Shown here: positions 40,625-50,046 of the stretch, piece after piece | How positions within the stretch are numbered: position 1 is the first letter of the stretch | How the letters are laid out: every line of letters begins with the position of its first letter | Source: Pholiota molesta | Lineage: Eukaryota > Basidiomycota > Agaricomycetes > Agaricales > Strophariaceae | Assembly (NCBI GenBank): GCA_014925825.1 | Contig: JACGCK010000177.1 | Coordinates: 1 to 64,000 of the forward strand | Direction: 5' to 3' | DNA: 64,000 nucleotides | Notes under the pieces: model-generated | Databases searched by the model: none | The model's input: only the letters and a program-made list of their open reading frames with translations | Told to the model about the DNA's origin: nothing | Translations under genes and position numbers: made by a program

Positions 40625-42244
40625 GGGCACAGGTATTTTGACGTGCCATGAGCGTGCAGAGCGTGGACGCGCGTGCGTGGTGCGTGCAACTCGAATCAGG
40701 GTGCGTGCATAGTTTAAGTTATCTGATATGCGTGCGCTGTGCGGACTTTCTGCCACGGTGTGTGCATGTAGGCGTGCACCAATCAGATAGGTTTGAGAAC
40801 TTTGGCTTTAATATTTTATCATAGTTAGTCAAAATTACATAGCCAGTTATATTGAACATGTACACAGACTATGAATACTATAAAATGCTCGAGTATAGCT
40901 ACGGTAGATTTCATTTACCCATTTATCAGACCTTGTTTATGCTTAGGCTTTGGCTGTGGACAAGGTCTTAAGTCAACGGGCTGGGCATATTTCTGCGTGT
41001 ACTAGGTCCAGACTAGGTCTCCCTTAGAGCAGTAAGATATGTATACAATTTCCTGTTTCAACTCTAGTTCATCATCACTTTCGATGCGGTCATAGTTGAT
41101 CCAATGATCAGGAATTCATCATATAGATTCCATTCATTTGTGGTGATCGCCTTCATCTAAACCCCATTGACAATTTATAGCAATTCTGGCTCTTGAAGAT
41201 CGCTTGAACATTTCCATTCCAGACTCCAGTTGATACAGACAGTTGATCTGACGGTTGACGTCGATATCCATTAAGATGGATAATACACTAGATAGCTAAA
41301 GTGTCCAAGCTTCTGTAGTGTCATGAAACTTTATATTTCATCTTAACAATGACTCGCTCATCCCTGGAGCATGCAAGTCATGAGCACCTTTCCAGTATCA
41401 CTTATCTCTACCATTGCGTGCGGTTGCGTGATATACATATCAATTTGCCTGCACACACTAGCTTGGTGCGTGCACTCAGGTCAGCAATGCATGCACAGTG
41501 CGTGTAATTGCAAATTGTCTGCAAGAGTTGCATGCATCTGCGTGCAGTACGTGCAGGTGCGTGCATCGTGCATAGATGCGTGCATAAGCGTGCAAGTGTG
41601 TGCAAGGTGTACCATAAAATCGAGATAATTATAAGCCTGTACAGCTGTAATACCTAAATCTCTGACAATGTGTAGTGTATTCCCTAGGTTTAGGCCCCTC
41701 GGCCAGCAGAACAAGTGTATAGGCGCTCGTCGCTGTCAAGGCGCCGTGTGGCTATGTCCGAGAACACGGGTGATGCCGAGTTCGGCTTCTTATGCGACTC
41801 GAACGCGATCATTGCAAACTCGAAGAGTGCGCGAAATCGGTATGGATACAGTTACGCACTCAATCATTGTGCAGATGCAAATAAAATGGGATGTACATAT
41901 TCGATACATTGTCTTTAAAGAGCAGGAAGCTGTAGAATGGGAAATTCTAACGAAGATTGACCACACTTACATAACACCCACACTCGGCAAGCGGGCCATT
42001 CTCTATGTTCTTTATGCCCTTCAGACGCTGTAAGCTCTGACCTTTGTACTTATAAAATTGTACCTACTAATAAGGCTGTAAATAGTAGATAAGACAAGGG
42101 TGGGGTAGCACACATATGGCGTGGCACCCTTACGTGCATGCGTGTGTATGAGCGAGCGTGCGTGCGAAGTGCGTGCAAAATGCATCCGGTGCGTGCACGC
42201 TTGCACGCACGATGCACGTGTGGCACGGGGTTTTCTACCTGCCC
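40625..42244. mobile_element. element 1: non-autonomous DNA transposon with GTGCGTGCA-rich ends
   Basis: A 1.6-kb insertion in the promoter of family gene A. The left end reads GGGCACAGGTATTTTG and the right end, on the other strand, GGGCAGGTAGAAAACC; both continue into CGTGCC and then clusters of GTGCGTGCA units (40650-40715, 41420-41610, 42130-42220). It is flanked by an 8-bp direct repeat. No transposase frame is present, so it would need enzyme from elsewhere. The superfamily is uncertain: an 8-bp duplication suits hAT-like elements, but the related element 2 shows 10 bp. A second, interrupted copy lies at 45149-49019. Confidence 0.7.
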
Positions 42245-42252
42245 GGCCAGAC

Positions 42253-42397
42253 TCCGCGTCAAGGATATGATGCAGCGAAATTTAGTGGATCTTTGTGCCG
42301 CGAGCGCGGAGAGCTCATCGAGGCCGTCCACTGGTAAGGACAGAGAGTCACAGCGAAGAGTTCGGATTAATGCAAAGAAAAGGAGGATGATAAGCAT
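42253..42397 (-). pseudogene. truncated first exon of a FACTW/FIPH family gene
   Basis: The minus strand from 42397 reads MLIILLFFALIRTL, the family signal segment, followed by a mature start (DGLDELSALAAQRS). It then degenerates (CIISLTRSL in place of the ISC..TIFACTW motif) and stops at the right end of element 1. Nothing further of the gene is attached, so it is a 5' fragment. Its last ~50 bases match the sequence just upstream of copy B. Confidence 0.65.
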
Positions 42398-42779
42398 CGT
42401 TGATTTGCTCGGGCCAGAGATGACAATGGTTCAACAATAACAAACGCTGCTATCAGTAGAAATGATATCTACAGACGCTGTGGTGGACGTTGGTTATCCG
42501 CGTGTTGGCAGCAGAACGTCTAGACTCTTGAAAATGTTCACGCGCTGTCAAAAGAGCTCTTTTACTTACCTTACCAAGATATGGCTTTCGGATGTGATTC
42601 CGGCCGAATCAGCGTCTAATTTTGATTTTAGACGCCCGGGCCCGGCACTTGGTGCTTGATCGCGAAAGAATGTTTATTATCCCTAGAAGTGTACAGCCAT
42701 ATTGGGATCCATCTTTATACAAGGAAGTACTTAGCTTTACATAGAAAAGAAAATGGAAATTTCTACGTATATAATTTTA

Positions 42780-44332
42780 CTAGAAATGGGGAATAAATGA
42801 AGTCCATTCGACATTCACGAATGCGGCAGCAGGCAATCCACGAAGGGAAAGGAGAGATATCGTAAGGAGTACGAGACGACCAACGATGTAGAAAGGTAAT
42901 CCAGCGACCATCAAGCTGCGACAGATATGCCACATCCAACTATCCGTTGGGAAAATATTCCACAGTCCCATGAATGCCGGCTGTATGGTTATGACGATCG
43001 CCGACGCACGCCAGAGCAACATATCTCGATGGGAGGGAAAGTCCAGGAACCAGCTGGTAATCAAGTGCACGGATCCAAATAGTACGCCGATTATCGACGT
43101 TGCTCCAAAGACTTTGAAGTCACTGGCCACTTCCGAATGGAACATGGGTACGCGGAGAGAGCCTGTCTTCACGACATGGCTCCTGGCGCCGGTGACCGTC
43201 AGCTGGCCTAATGGGCGGAGAAGAGCCTCGCCCAACCGAATAGGCATGGTGTAAAGAAGTCGATAGGGCGTGGAGCGATTTTCCTCATAATCTTCGTGGA
43301 TCTTCCTGTGTAGCCAACCTCTTGACTTGTCAACAAGGATCGGCTCCTCTCCGACCTCCGCAGTGACTTCCTCTACACTTTTTTTTCGATCAAGGTAGTC
43401 GGCCTCAGAGTCGAGATGAACCCCATCCCACGTTTGACTCTTCGATATCTTGCTTTCCAGAAAAATGGGTCGCGCGACGTTTTGTGGTTTGTACCACCAC
43501 AGTCCATAGGTGATTGCGTTGAGCAGGGCAAATCCCAAGGTGACCACTTCCAGTTCGGTAAGAGGAAGGTCTTCTGCCCATCGCACGATGCAATGAATGA
43601 TGAACCAGGATGTTTGCAGTACGATGAAAGCTTTCGACACGGTGTCGCCCTTGCTCCGATCTTGGATGTCTTCTTCTGGTATCGAGATCATGGCCGTGTC
43701 GATCTTGCCATTCTGAATATTTTTCAGGATCCCAACCTCGTCCTCTGGATCCTGAATCGAGTATACTAGGTTTGTACCGGGCGTCCGCCTTCGCAGAGCA
43801 TAAAGCCCCCCATTTGAACAAAGAAGCCGTGGGCCAGTGTCCATGGTCGCTCCTGTAAGATTATCTCCGATTCGTTGAACATGGGGACGAGCGTCCTTTG
43901 CCATCATCCTCTGTGCTTGCATCTCCTCATAAAAAAATGATAAGCTGTTTGAACCTCGACCCTAGACCGACAAACTCACCTTTTCTATTCGCTTATTGAA
44001 ATTATTCATAATCTTCCTGGCAGCCAGATGTTGCCTCAGCGCCCAAGCAGTCACCGCCTCGGGAGCCATCAAGGCGTATAGCATCGTCACGAACTGGCGC
44101 TTGAAGCAATCCCACCAGAATCCCAGGGAGAAGGAATATTGGGATGCACTGCAGACCAAGTGCACGCAAAGATAGTCGCAAAACAGCTAATGATGATGTC
44201 GCTTATGTCGCGATGACCGAATTTGTCGTCCATGTCCTGTGAATCTAGAGCCATCGACGCCTCTATTGGTAATGCCAGAGGCGACCCTTGGAGGGTGCGA
44301 ATAAACGCAAAGAACAGTAAAACAACGAGCAT
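42780..44332 (-). pseudogene. FACTW/FIPH family, copy B: frameshifted duplicate of A
   Basis: Nucleotide for nucleotide this is a near copy of gene A, with the same exon-intron layout (exon 1 43980-44332, exon 2 42780-43908). Against A it lacks single bases at about 44118 (after NIPSPWDS), about 43880 (before the MFNES segment) and about 43770 (where the A frame runs into a stop after RPVQT). The C-terminal two thirds of exon 2 stay open to the conserved FIPHF end. The usual family product cannot be translated; a 380-codon frame beginning at 43922 remains open but its first ~50 codons are out of register. I read it as a recently decayed duplicate. Confidence 0.8.
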
Positions 44333-44631
44333 TCTGCGAGAGGGAAAGGAGCGAACAGACAGGGTCTGCCCAGACTCCGCGTTAAGGATACGATTCTGCG
44401 AAATTCAGGGCGTTCTTGATGCATCGATTGCGGCAGACAATAGGCACACATGAGTATGTACTTAATACTAAACATAGGATTTTCCAAGCATCAATACCGC
44501 CCACAGCGGACTGGTGACATGGAATGTTGCGGAATTTGATCATTTAGGCGCCCAGTGCTATTAGTAGTATCTTGTCCACCACGGCAATGTTATATGCCCG
44601 TGTACTGTATCGGGGACTCAGATTATATGTA

Positions 44632-44937
44632 CTGTCCCATTTCGATTGATTCGGCCGGGGGTGGGACATGGGACAAGCTGGCCGAATTTCATTTTTCGAC
44701 CAGCTGGATCGACGCATGGGACACCGCAGAAAATTCGGCCAAAAAATTTGACCAAAACGACAGGAACAGCAGTGGTTTGGAGTGTTTTTGGGCGAAAAAA
44801 AAAATGAAAAAAATTCACTGGTGCAGAAATTTTTTCAAAACCGGCCATTCTCAGTGGGACACGGGACAAACCACGAAATTCGGCCAAAACCACTTGCTTT
44901 GGGACACGGGACGGCCGAATCAATCGAAATGGGACAG
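44632..44937. mobile_element. 306-bp MITE, TA-flanked
   Basis: The ends are inverted repeats of about 25 bp beginning CTGTCCCATTTCGAT, flanked by TA on both sides (44630-44631 and 44938-44939). The interior repeats GGGACACGGGAC/GGGACATGGGAC several times and contains no coding capacity. TA duplication and size fit a Tc1/mariner-type MITE. It lies between copy B and element 2. Confidence 0.8.
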
Positions 44938-45138
44938 TACTCTATGAAATATTTGTACTCTGTGGGACACTATTTTCCAATGTTTCATTCGTTGCCCCGA
45001 AGGCATGGACTTGGACTGGTGAGTCAACCTACCTATCAATGCTGCGCCGAAGATTCTCATTGGGGCCGGAATGGCATCGTGTACCTAGAAGCTGGCTTGA
45101 TACCGAACCTTCTTCCACCGCAACAGTTCAGGATCTGG

Positions 45139-45148
45139 CCCGGTGTAT
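45139..45148. repeat. left target-site duplication of element 2
   Basis: CCCGGTGTAT at 45139-45148 recurs at 49020-49029, directly abutting the two ends of element 2. Confidence 0.75.
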
Positions 45149-46437
45149 GGGCACAGGTATTTTGCCGTGCCATGAGCGTGCAGAGCGTGAATGTGCGTGC
45201 GTGGTGCGTGCAACTGAATCAGGGTGCGTGCATACTCGTGCGTGCAAAGCAGAAGTGCGTGCATACTCGTGCGTGCAAAGCAGAAGTGCGTGCATAGTTA
45301 GTTGATATGCGTGCACGTAGGCGTGCACCAATCAGAATTGTTTAAGAACTTCGGCTTTAGTATCTTGTTATAATCAGTCAAAATTATATAGCCAGTTGTA
45401 TCGAAGATGTACGTAGACTACGAATATAAAATGCTCGAGTATAGCTATGGTAGATCTCATTTACCAATTTTTCGGACCTTGTTTATGCTTAGGCTTTGGC
45501 TGAGGGGGCAATCCTCTCAGTAAACGGAATTGAAATCAGATCCGCGAGAATAGCTTCCGGAAATCGAATGTTGACAAAGTCCATTTCCCGAGCTAGAAGT
45601 GGAAAGATTAGCCACCGATAGAGATATTGACAGGAATTCAAGTAATATAACATAGGACAACTGCAGTCTCTTTTGGGACAAGCGCGTACCGCGCTTACAG
45701 GTGCGCGCGGCTGGACTCGACAAGGGAGTCCTCACTCCGACAGTATCATTTGACATTAATTCAAGATAACTCAGCACAGGCACGGAGGCACGGAGATTAA
45801 ATAGAACAAAGCAAGTTGATCATTGATGTACTGAGCTTTTAGAACGAGCTTGGGGACGTATAAATCAAACTTCAGCGACACATAGCCTCTAAAAACAAAT
45901 CCAACTCGTCAACTAAACGTCATGAAACTTCAAATTCCATCGTAACAATGACTCGTTCATTCCTAGAGTATGCAAGTCGTGAGCGTCTCTCACAGTATCT
46001 CCTATCTCTACCCCTGCGTGCGCTTGCGTGATATACATATCGATCTGCGTGCACACACTAGCTTGGTGCGTGCACTCAGGTCAACAATGCGTGCACAGTG
46101 CGTGCAATTGCAAACTTTTTGCATGAGTTGCGTGCGTCTGCGTGCAGTGCGTGCAGGTGCGTGCATAGATGCGTGCATAAGCGTGCAAGTGCGTGTATAT
46201 TTCTGAAGATGCGTGCAAATGCGTGCAAGGTGCACGCAAGCAGTTACAACATTGCGAAAACTGCGCTACTTCAATCAGCACTGCCTGGCCATTGTAGTGA
46301 TACTTCCAGAAACAAATGACCCGATGATGAACCTCCTTTCCAGTGAGTATGCTATAAGTATTGTCATAATCGGTAATTACTACTCAATTACTTCTCGTCC
46401 AATTCTCAATCGGACATGTTCAGAGACCCATAAAATC

Positions 46438-46443
46438 GATATG
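46438..46443. repeat. left 6-bp target duplication of long-TIR element
   Basis: GATATG at 46438-46443 is repeated at 47585-47590, exactly outside the inverted repeats. The corresponding uninterrupted site in element 1 (around 41622-41636) has a single, diverged copy. Confidence 0.75.
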
Positions 46444-47584
46444 TATGGCGGTCCATTTGGGTAAAAATTCCGTAGAAACTTTTTGTATATGCGCGAAAAC
46501 TTCTACATAAAACATTAATATATTTCCTTGCATTCACACATGATTAATCAAGTTTTAGACATACTTTGACGTGCGCGGAAATCTTTAGTGAGTGCGCGAA
46601 AATCTTTCTTGGTGCGCGGAAACTTTTTCGGCCAATTTGAGTGTGCGCGTAGAAATCTTTCCCTTCAATACCAGTAATTCACTCATTTTTGCGTGTTTTT
46701 GACTGCGCGTAAATTTTATTAACAGTGCGCGTGGAAATGTTTGCGTGCGCGTAGAAATACTGAGCGAGCACTGAGCGCGTAGAAACATTTAGGCCGACAT
46801 GCCGTGCTGAGGTAATTGATCTCGCTTAAGCTTTGCCGCCGTTGCGGCAGCGGAGTTTAAACCCTGTCAGTTTCGAGCTTTCCGTACTTAGGCGCTCGAG
46901 GGATAAGCCCTGGGCATGCAAACCGCAATATTACAGGATATATCAGCCTTTAAATCGATTATTTGAAGTAATGTACATGAAGAAGGTCCGATAAATATCA
47001 GTACTAGTTAAACAGCCTGTAAAAAGCCTTGAGCAAGCCTTGACTTGGCCTGAGCTCTCAGCTTGCTTCAATTCTTGCTTTTCAAGCACATGCAGCAAAG
47101 TATTCCCAGATGATATATATCCTTAGGCTTTTATTTCTTTGCCTAAATGCTCAGAGGCCACTGAGGTTTAAACTCCGCTGCCGCAACGGCGGCAAAGCTT
47201 AAGCGAGATCAATTACCTCAGCACGGCATGTCGGCCTAAATGTTTCTACGCGCTCAGTGCTCGCTCAGTATTTCTACGCGCACGCAAACATTTCCACGCG
47301 CACTGTTAATAAAATTTACGCGCAGTCAAAAACACGCAAAAATGAGTGAATTACTGGTATTGAAGGGAAAGATTTCTACGCGCACACTCAAATTGGCCGA
47401 AAAAGTTTCCGCGCACCAAGAAAGATTTTCGCGCACTCACTAAAGATTTCCGCGCACGTCAAAGTATGTCTAAAACTTGATTAATCATGTGTGAATGCAA
47501 GGAAATATATTAATGTTTTATGTAGAAGTTTTCGCGCATATACAAAAAGTTTCTACGGAATTTTTACCCAAACGGACCGCCATA
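46444..47584. mobile_element. 1141-bp element with 420-bp terminal inverted repeats
   Basis: Left arm 46444-46863 and right arm 47165-47584 are inverted copies of each other, each 420 bp, with one difference noticed near the tips (CCATTTGG against CCGTTTGG). The termini read TATGGCGG. Each arm carries nine variants of a GTGCGCG(TA)GAAATCTTT-like motif, all in the same orientation within an arm. A 301-bp centre (46864-47164) has no coding potential. The arms encode the same 67-codon open frame in both directions, which is a by-product of the inversion. The superfamily is not identified; a 6-bp duplication with such long arms is uncommon. It is nested in element 2. Confidence 0.85.
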
Positions 47585-47682
47585 GATATGATTATAAGCC
47601 TGAAATACATACATTTCTGTCAACGTGTAGTGTACTCTCTAGCTTTGGACCCCTTGGCCCACAGATGCAGATCAAGTGTATA

Positions 47683-48505
47683 CTAACGTCACCCCCCGTT
47701 TCGCCCAGTACCGCCTTTCGACCACTTGCGAGTATCTCAACATCCCGTGCTTGGATTCCTCTCAAACTTTGTACAGCACTTTTATTCAGTAATCTGAACA
47801 TCTTGCATAATTTTTTTGCAAGAGAATGCACGTCCATGAGGTGGTCGAAAAGTGGGCAAAAGTCACACTAGCCGATGATGGCCGCAGCGGAGGTTCAATT
47901 GCGGCTGTGCTCGACTCCAAGTCGTAGCTAATTGACGCGCCTGGACGTGTCTCCTGCGTGTCTCCCTATTTGAAGCATTGCACAATGCTCACAATATGAG
48001 CAATGGAGGGGTATATGCACGGCACCCAAACTATGGCTTTAATGCCAAAATTATGTCTTTTAAATTACCCAGGACAGACAACCAGAGCTCTCATGGTGCA
48101 AGAATTGAAAGTGTAGTGTGAGCCCTCTATCATGAATAGCTTCAGTTGAATTCCAAGCATTTTAACTCAAGCCCGATGATGTACTTCATGACTGGGGGAA
48201 AACTGCTGTAGCCAAGCCAAGCATCCAACTTGTAGCCAAGTTCAAAGTTGTAGCAGCACTATATTCTTATTTTCTAACTTTATTTACTTCGTGTAGTTCA
48301 TACATTCATGGCTTAATTTCTGTTCCCTCCAAAGACAAAAATCCATATAGCTTATGATACATATTGCACGCTGTCGATGAGGCCACCAACATGGGTGATC
48401 TACAGTTCGCCCACCTACTCGCACGGTCGGAGTCCAAACATGGCTGTGTGACATTGCTGTGACTGGTCGAAAGGCGGTACTGGGCGAAACGGGGGGTGAC
48501 GTTAG
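47683..48505. mobile_element. 823-bp TA-flanked element with ~44-bp TIRs
   Basis: The left end begins CTAACGTCACCCCCCG and the right end is its inverted copy; the match runs about 44 bp (47683-47724 against 48462-48505). TA flanks both ends (47681-47682, 48506-48507). Element 1 has the uninterrupted sequence at the equivalent place (around 41714-41725). The interior has no transposase, so it is a non-autonomous Tc1/mariner-like element nested in element 2. Confidence 0.8.
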
Positions 48506-49019
48506 TACTAGAGCTCGTCGCTGTCAAGGCGCCGTGTGGCTATGTCCGGGCACACGGGTGATGCCGAATTCGGCTTCTATCGCGACTCGAATGCGATGAA
48601 AACTCGAAGAGCGCGCAACATCGGTATGGATACAGTTACGCACTCAAGCATTGTGCAGATGCAAATAAAATGGGATGTACATAGTGTGAAAACTGTCTTT
48701 GTAGAGCAGGAAGCTGTAGATTGGGAAACCTCAACGAAGATTGACCACACTTACACCTACACTCGGCAAGCGGCCCATTCTATATGTTATCTATGCCTCT
48801 CAGACGCTGTAAGCTCTGAATATTGTACTTATAAAGCTGTAGATTACTAATAAGGCTGTAAATAGTAGATAAGACAAGGGTGGGGTAGCAGACATATGGC
48901 ACCCTTAGGTGCATGCGTGCGCATGAGTGAGCGTGCGTGCAAAGTGCGTGCAAAACGCATCCGGTGCGTGCACGCTTGCACGCACGATGCACGCGTGGCA
49001 CGGGTTTTTCTACCTGCCC

Positions 49020-49029
49020 CCCGGTGTAT
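49020..49029. repeat. right target-site duplication of element 2
   Basis: Second copy of CCCGGTGTAT, matching 45139-45148. Confidence 0.75.
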
Positions 49030-49541
49030 GTATCACCCGTGCTCAGACTTTACCCATACACGCCCTGGAAAATGCCAACGTGATTGGATGGCAGAGTCTG
49101 CAGACACACGCATGTCGTGAGATGTGAACGGCTGGGCGCTAACTAAAATGAGACGCTCACGCTGTCAGCAATCGAGTTACCCAAGAGTTACCTGTGAGTT
49201 TGGGCAATCATTTGTTTATCAGAAACATTCGGTAAGAACAGGCTTTTGTAGACGAAATCATGGTCTTGCTTTCCAAGAATAATGGATAAGTATTCGATTG
49301 ATGCCTGGGGAAGTCATCCAGTCTAAAAATATTTTAAGCGCCTATGTTTTATTTTTGACACGAGATGGTCATGGGTCTGGAGTGACGAATGGCCTTGCGG
49401 CATGTAACTAAATTAACGCCATCCCGGTTCAACTATGTATTGTTGTTCCGAGGGGGCTTTTCATTTTGGGGTTGTGATAAGTAAGTAGGTAGGGGTCTCG
49501 ATCTTTCCGGCCTCATGGACACTACTAGAGCTAGTAACTGG

Positions 49542-49700
49542 CACTGCTGGAGGCAATGGCTGTTTCTTTTGGAAACAGCCTATTATGAACAGGTTCCAAG
49601 GCTGTCCCCGCATTTTTTTTTGGAACAGCCTATGCAACAAGTTACAAATAGACTCTTTCCGGGCTGTTTTCACATGGAACACTGATCACCTCCAGCAGTG
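49542..49700. repeat. short inverted-repeat element candidate
   Basis: CACTGCTGGAGG at 49542-49553 is the exact reverse complement of 49689-49700. Inside, GGCTGTTT/GGAAACAGCC-like units recur three times in both orientations. This is the shape of a small MITE of about 159 bp, but no target duplication could be read. Confidence 0.4.
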
Positions 49701-49729
49701 TGGGCGAATTGTTTGTGCTAAACTCAAAA

Positions 49730-50035
49730 CTGGCATTGTATTCTATAAAAGGACAGCTTTGTTTATCCTTCAAGATTCTATCATGGACCAAGATGAAGGG
49801 ATGACACTGGTATCAAAAAGATTTTTGCAATTGGACGCGAAGATAACGAAGAAATACCCCACGTTATTCTTCCCTGATTCAAGGAGCCTTGTCTCGATTT
49901 CTACTGGAAATATCGCGGCTAGCTCCGGTTAGTGATCTCAAACGATGCCATTGACGCCTCATTTTGTAGACCATGGGCGAGCTTTGGGCGAGCTTTCACG
50001 GGAAGATTTGAAAGTTTCCGACTGGAAATTTCTAC
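49730..50035 (+). pseudogene. relic of a 2-oxoglutarate dioxygenase gene
   Basis: The TATAAAAGGAC box at 49744, a T-rich leader and an ATG at 49783 encoding MDQDEG correspond to the promoter and start of the intact dioxygenase at 55126 (TATAAAAGGAC at 55083, start MDQNEE). After about ten codons the match is lost. At 49965-50020 sequence like exon 4 of that gene reappears (TTTGTAGACCATGG, then GAGCTT..GGGAAGAT). The whole is about 300 bp, so most of the gene has been deleted. It abuts the 3' end of family gene C. Confidence 0.55.
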
Positions 50036-50046
50036 AGTAATCGTGT

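Larger units (their letters stand above)
45149..49019. mobile_element. element 2: relative of element 1, enlarged by nested insertions
   Basis: The left end (GGGCACAGGTATTTTGCCG) and right end (CTACCTGCCC) match element 1, as do long internal blocks: 45149-45490 with 40625-40960, 45925-46440 with 41330-41620, and 48510-49019 with 41710-42244. It is flanked by a 10-bp direct repeat. It is 3871 bp rather than 1620 mainly because two other elements inserted into it (46444-47584 and 47683-48505). A stretch at 45220-45297 carries a 31-bp tandem duplication of GTGCGTGC-type sequence. No transposase frame remains. Confidence 0.75.

Noticed and set aside
39659..40756. Long minus-strand frame (365 codons) running through both exons and the intron of copy A
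   Set aside because: It leaves the family frame in exon 2 (loses DRSKGD and TELEVV); the spliced two-exon model keeps all motifs and closes exactly.
41420..41610. Regularly repeated short units suggestive of a CRISPR-like array
   Set aside because: Units are irregularly spaced and degenerate, in a eukaryotic transposon; no spacers of uniform length.
41371..41628. Cys-rich open frame (many CVHS/CMH units)
   Set aside because: It is a translation of the GTGCGTGCA repeat cluster of element 1, and similar Cys/His-rich frames appear in every frame and on both strands of those clusters.
46585..46788. Open frame of 67 codons that recurs identically on the plus strand at 47240-47443
   Set aside because: The two frames lie in the two arms of the same inverted repeat; the identity follows from the palindrome and is not evidence of a gene.
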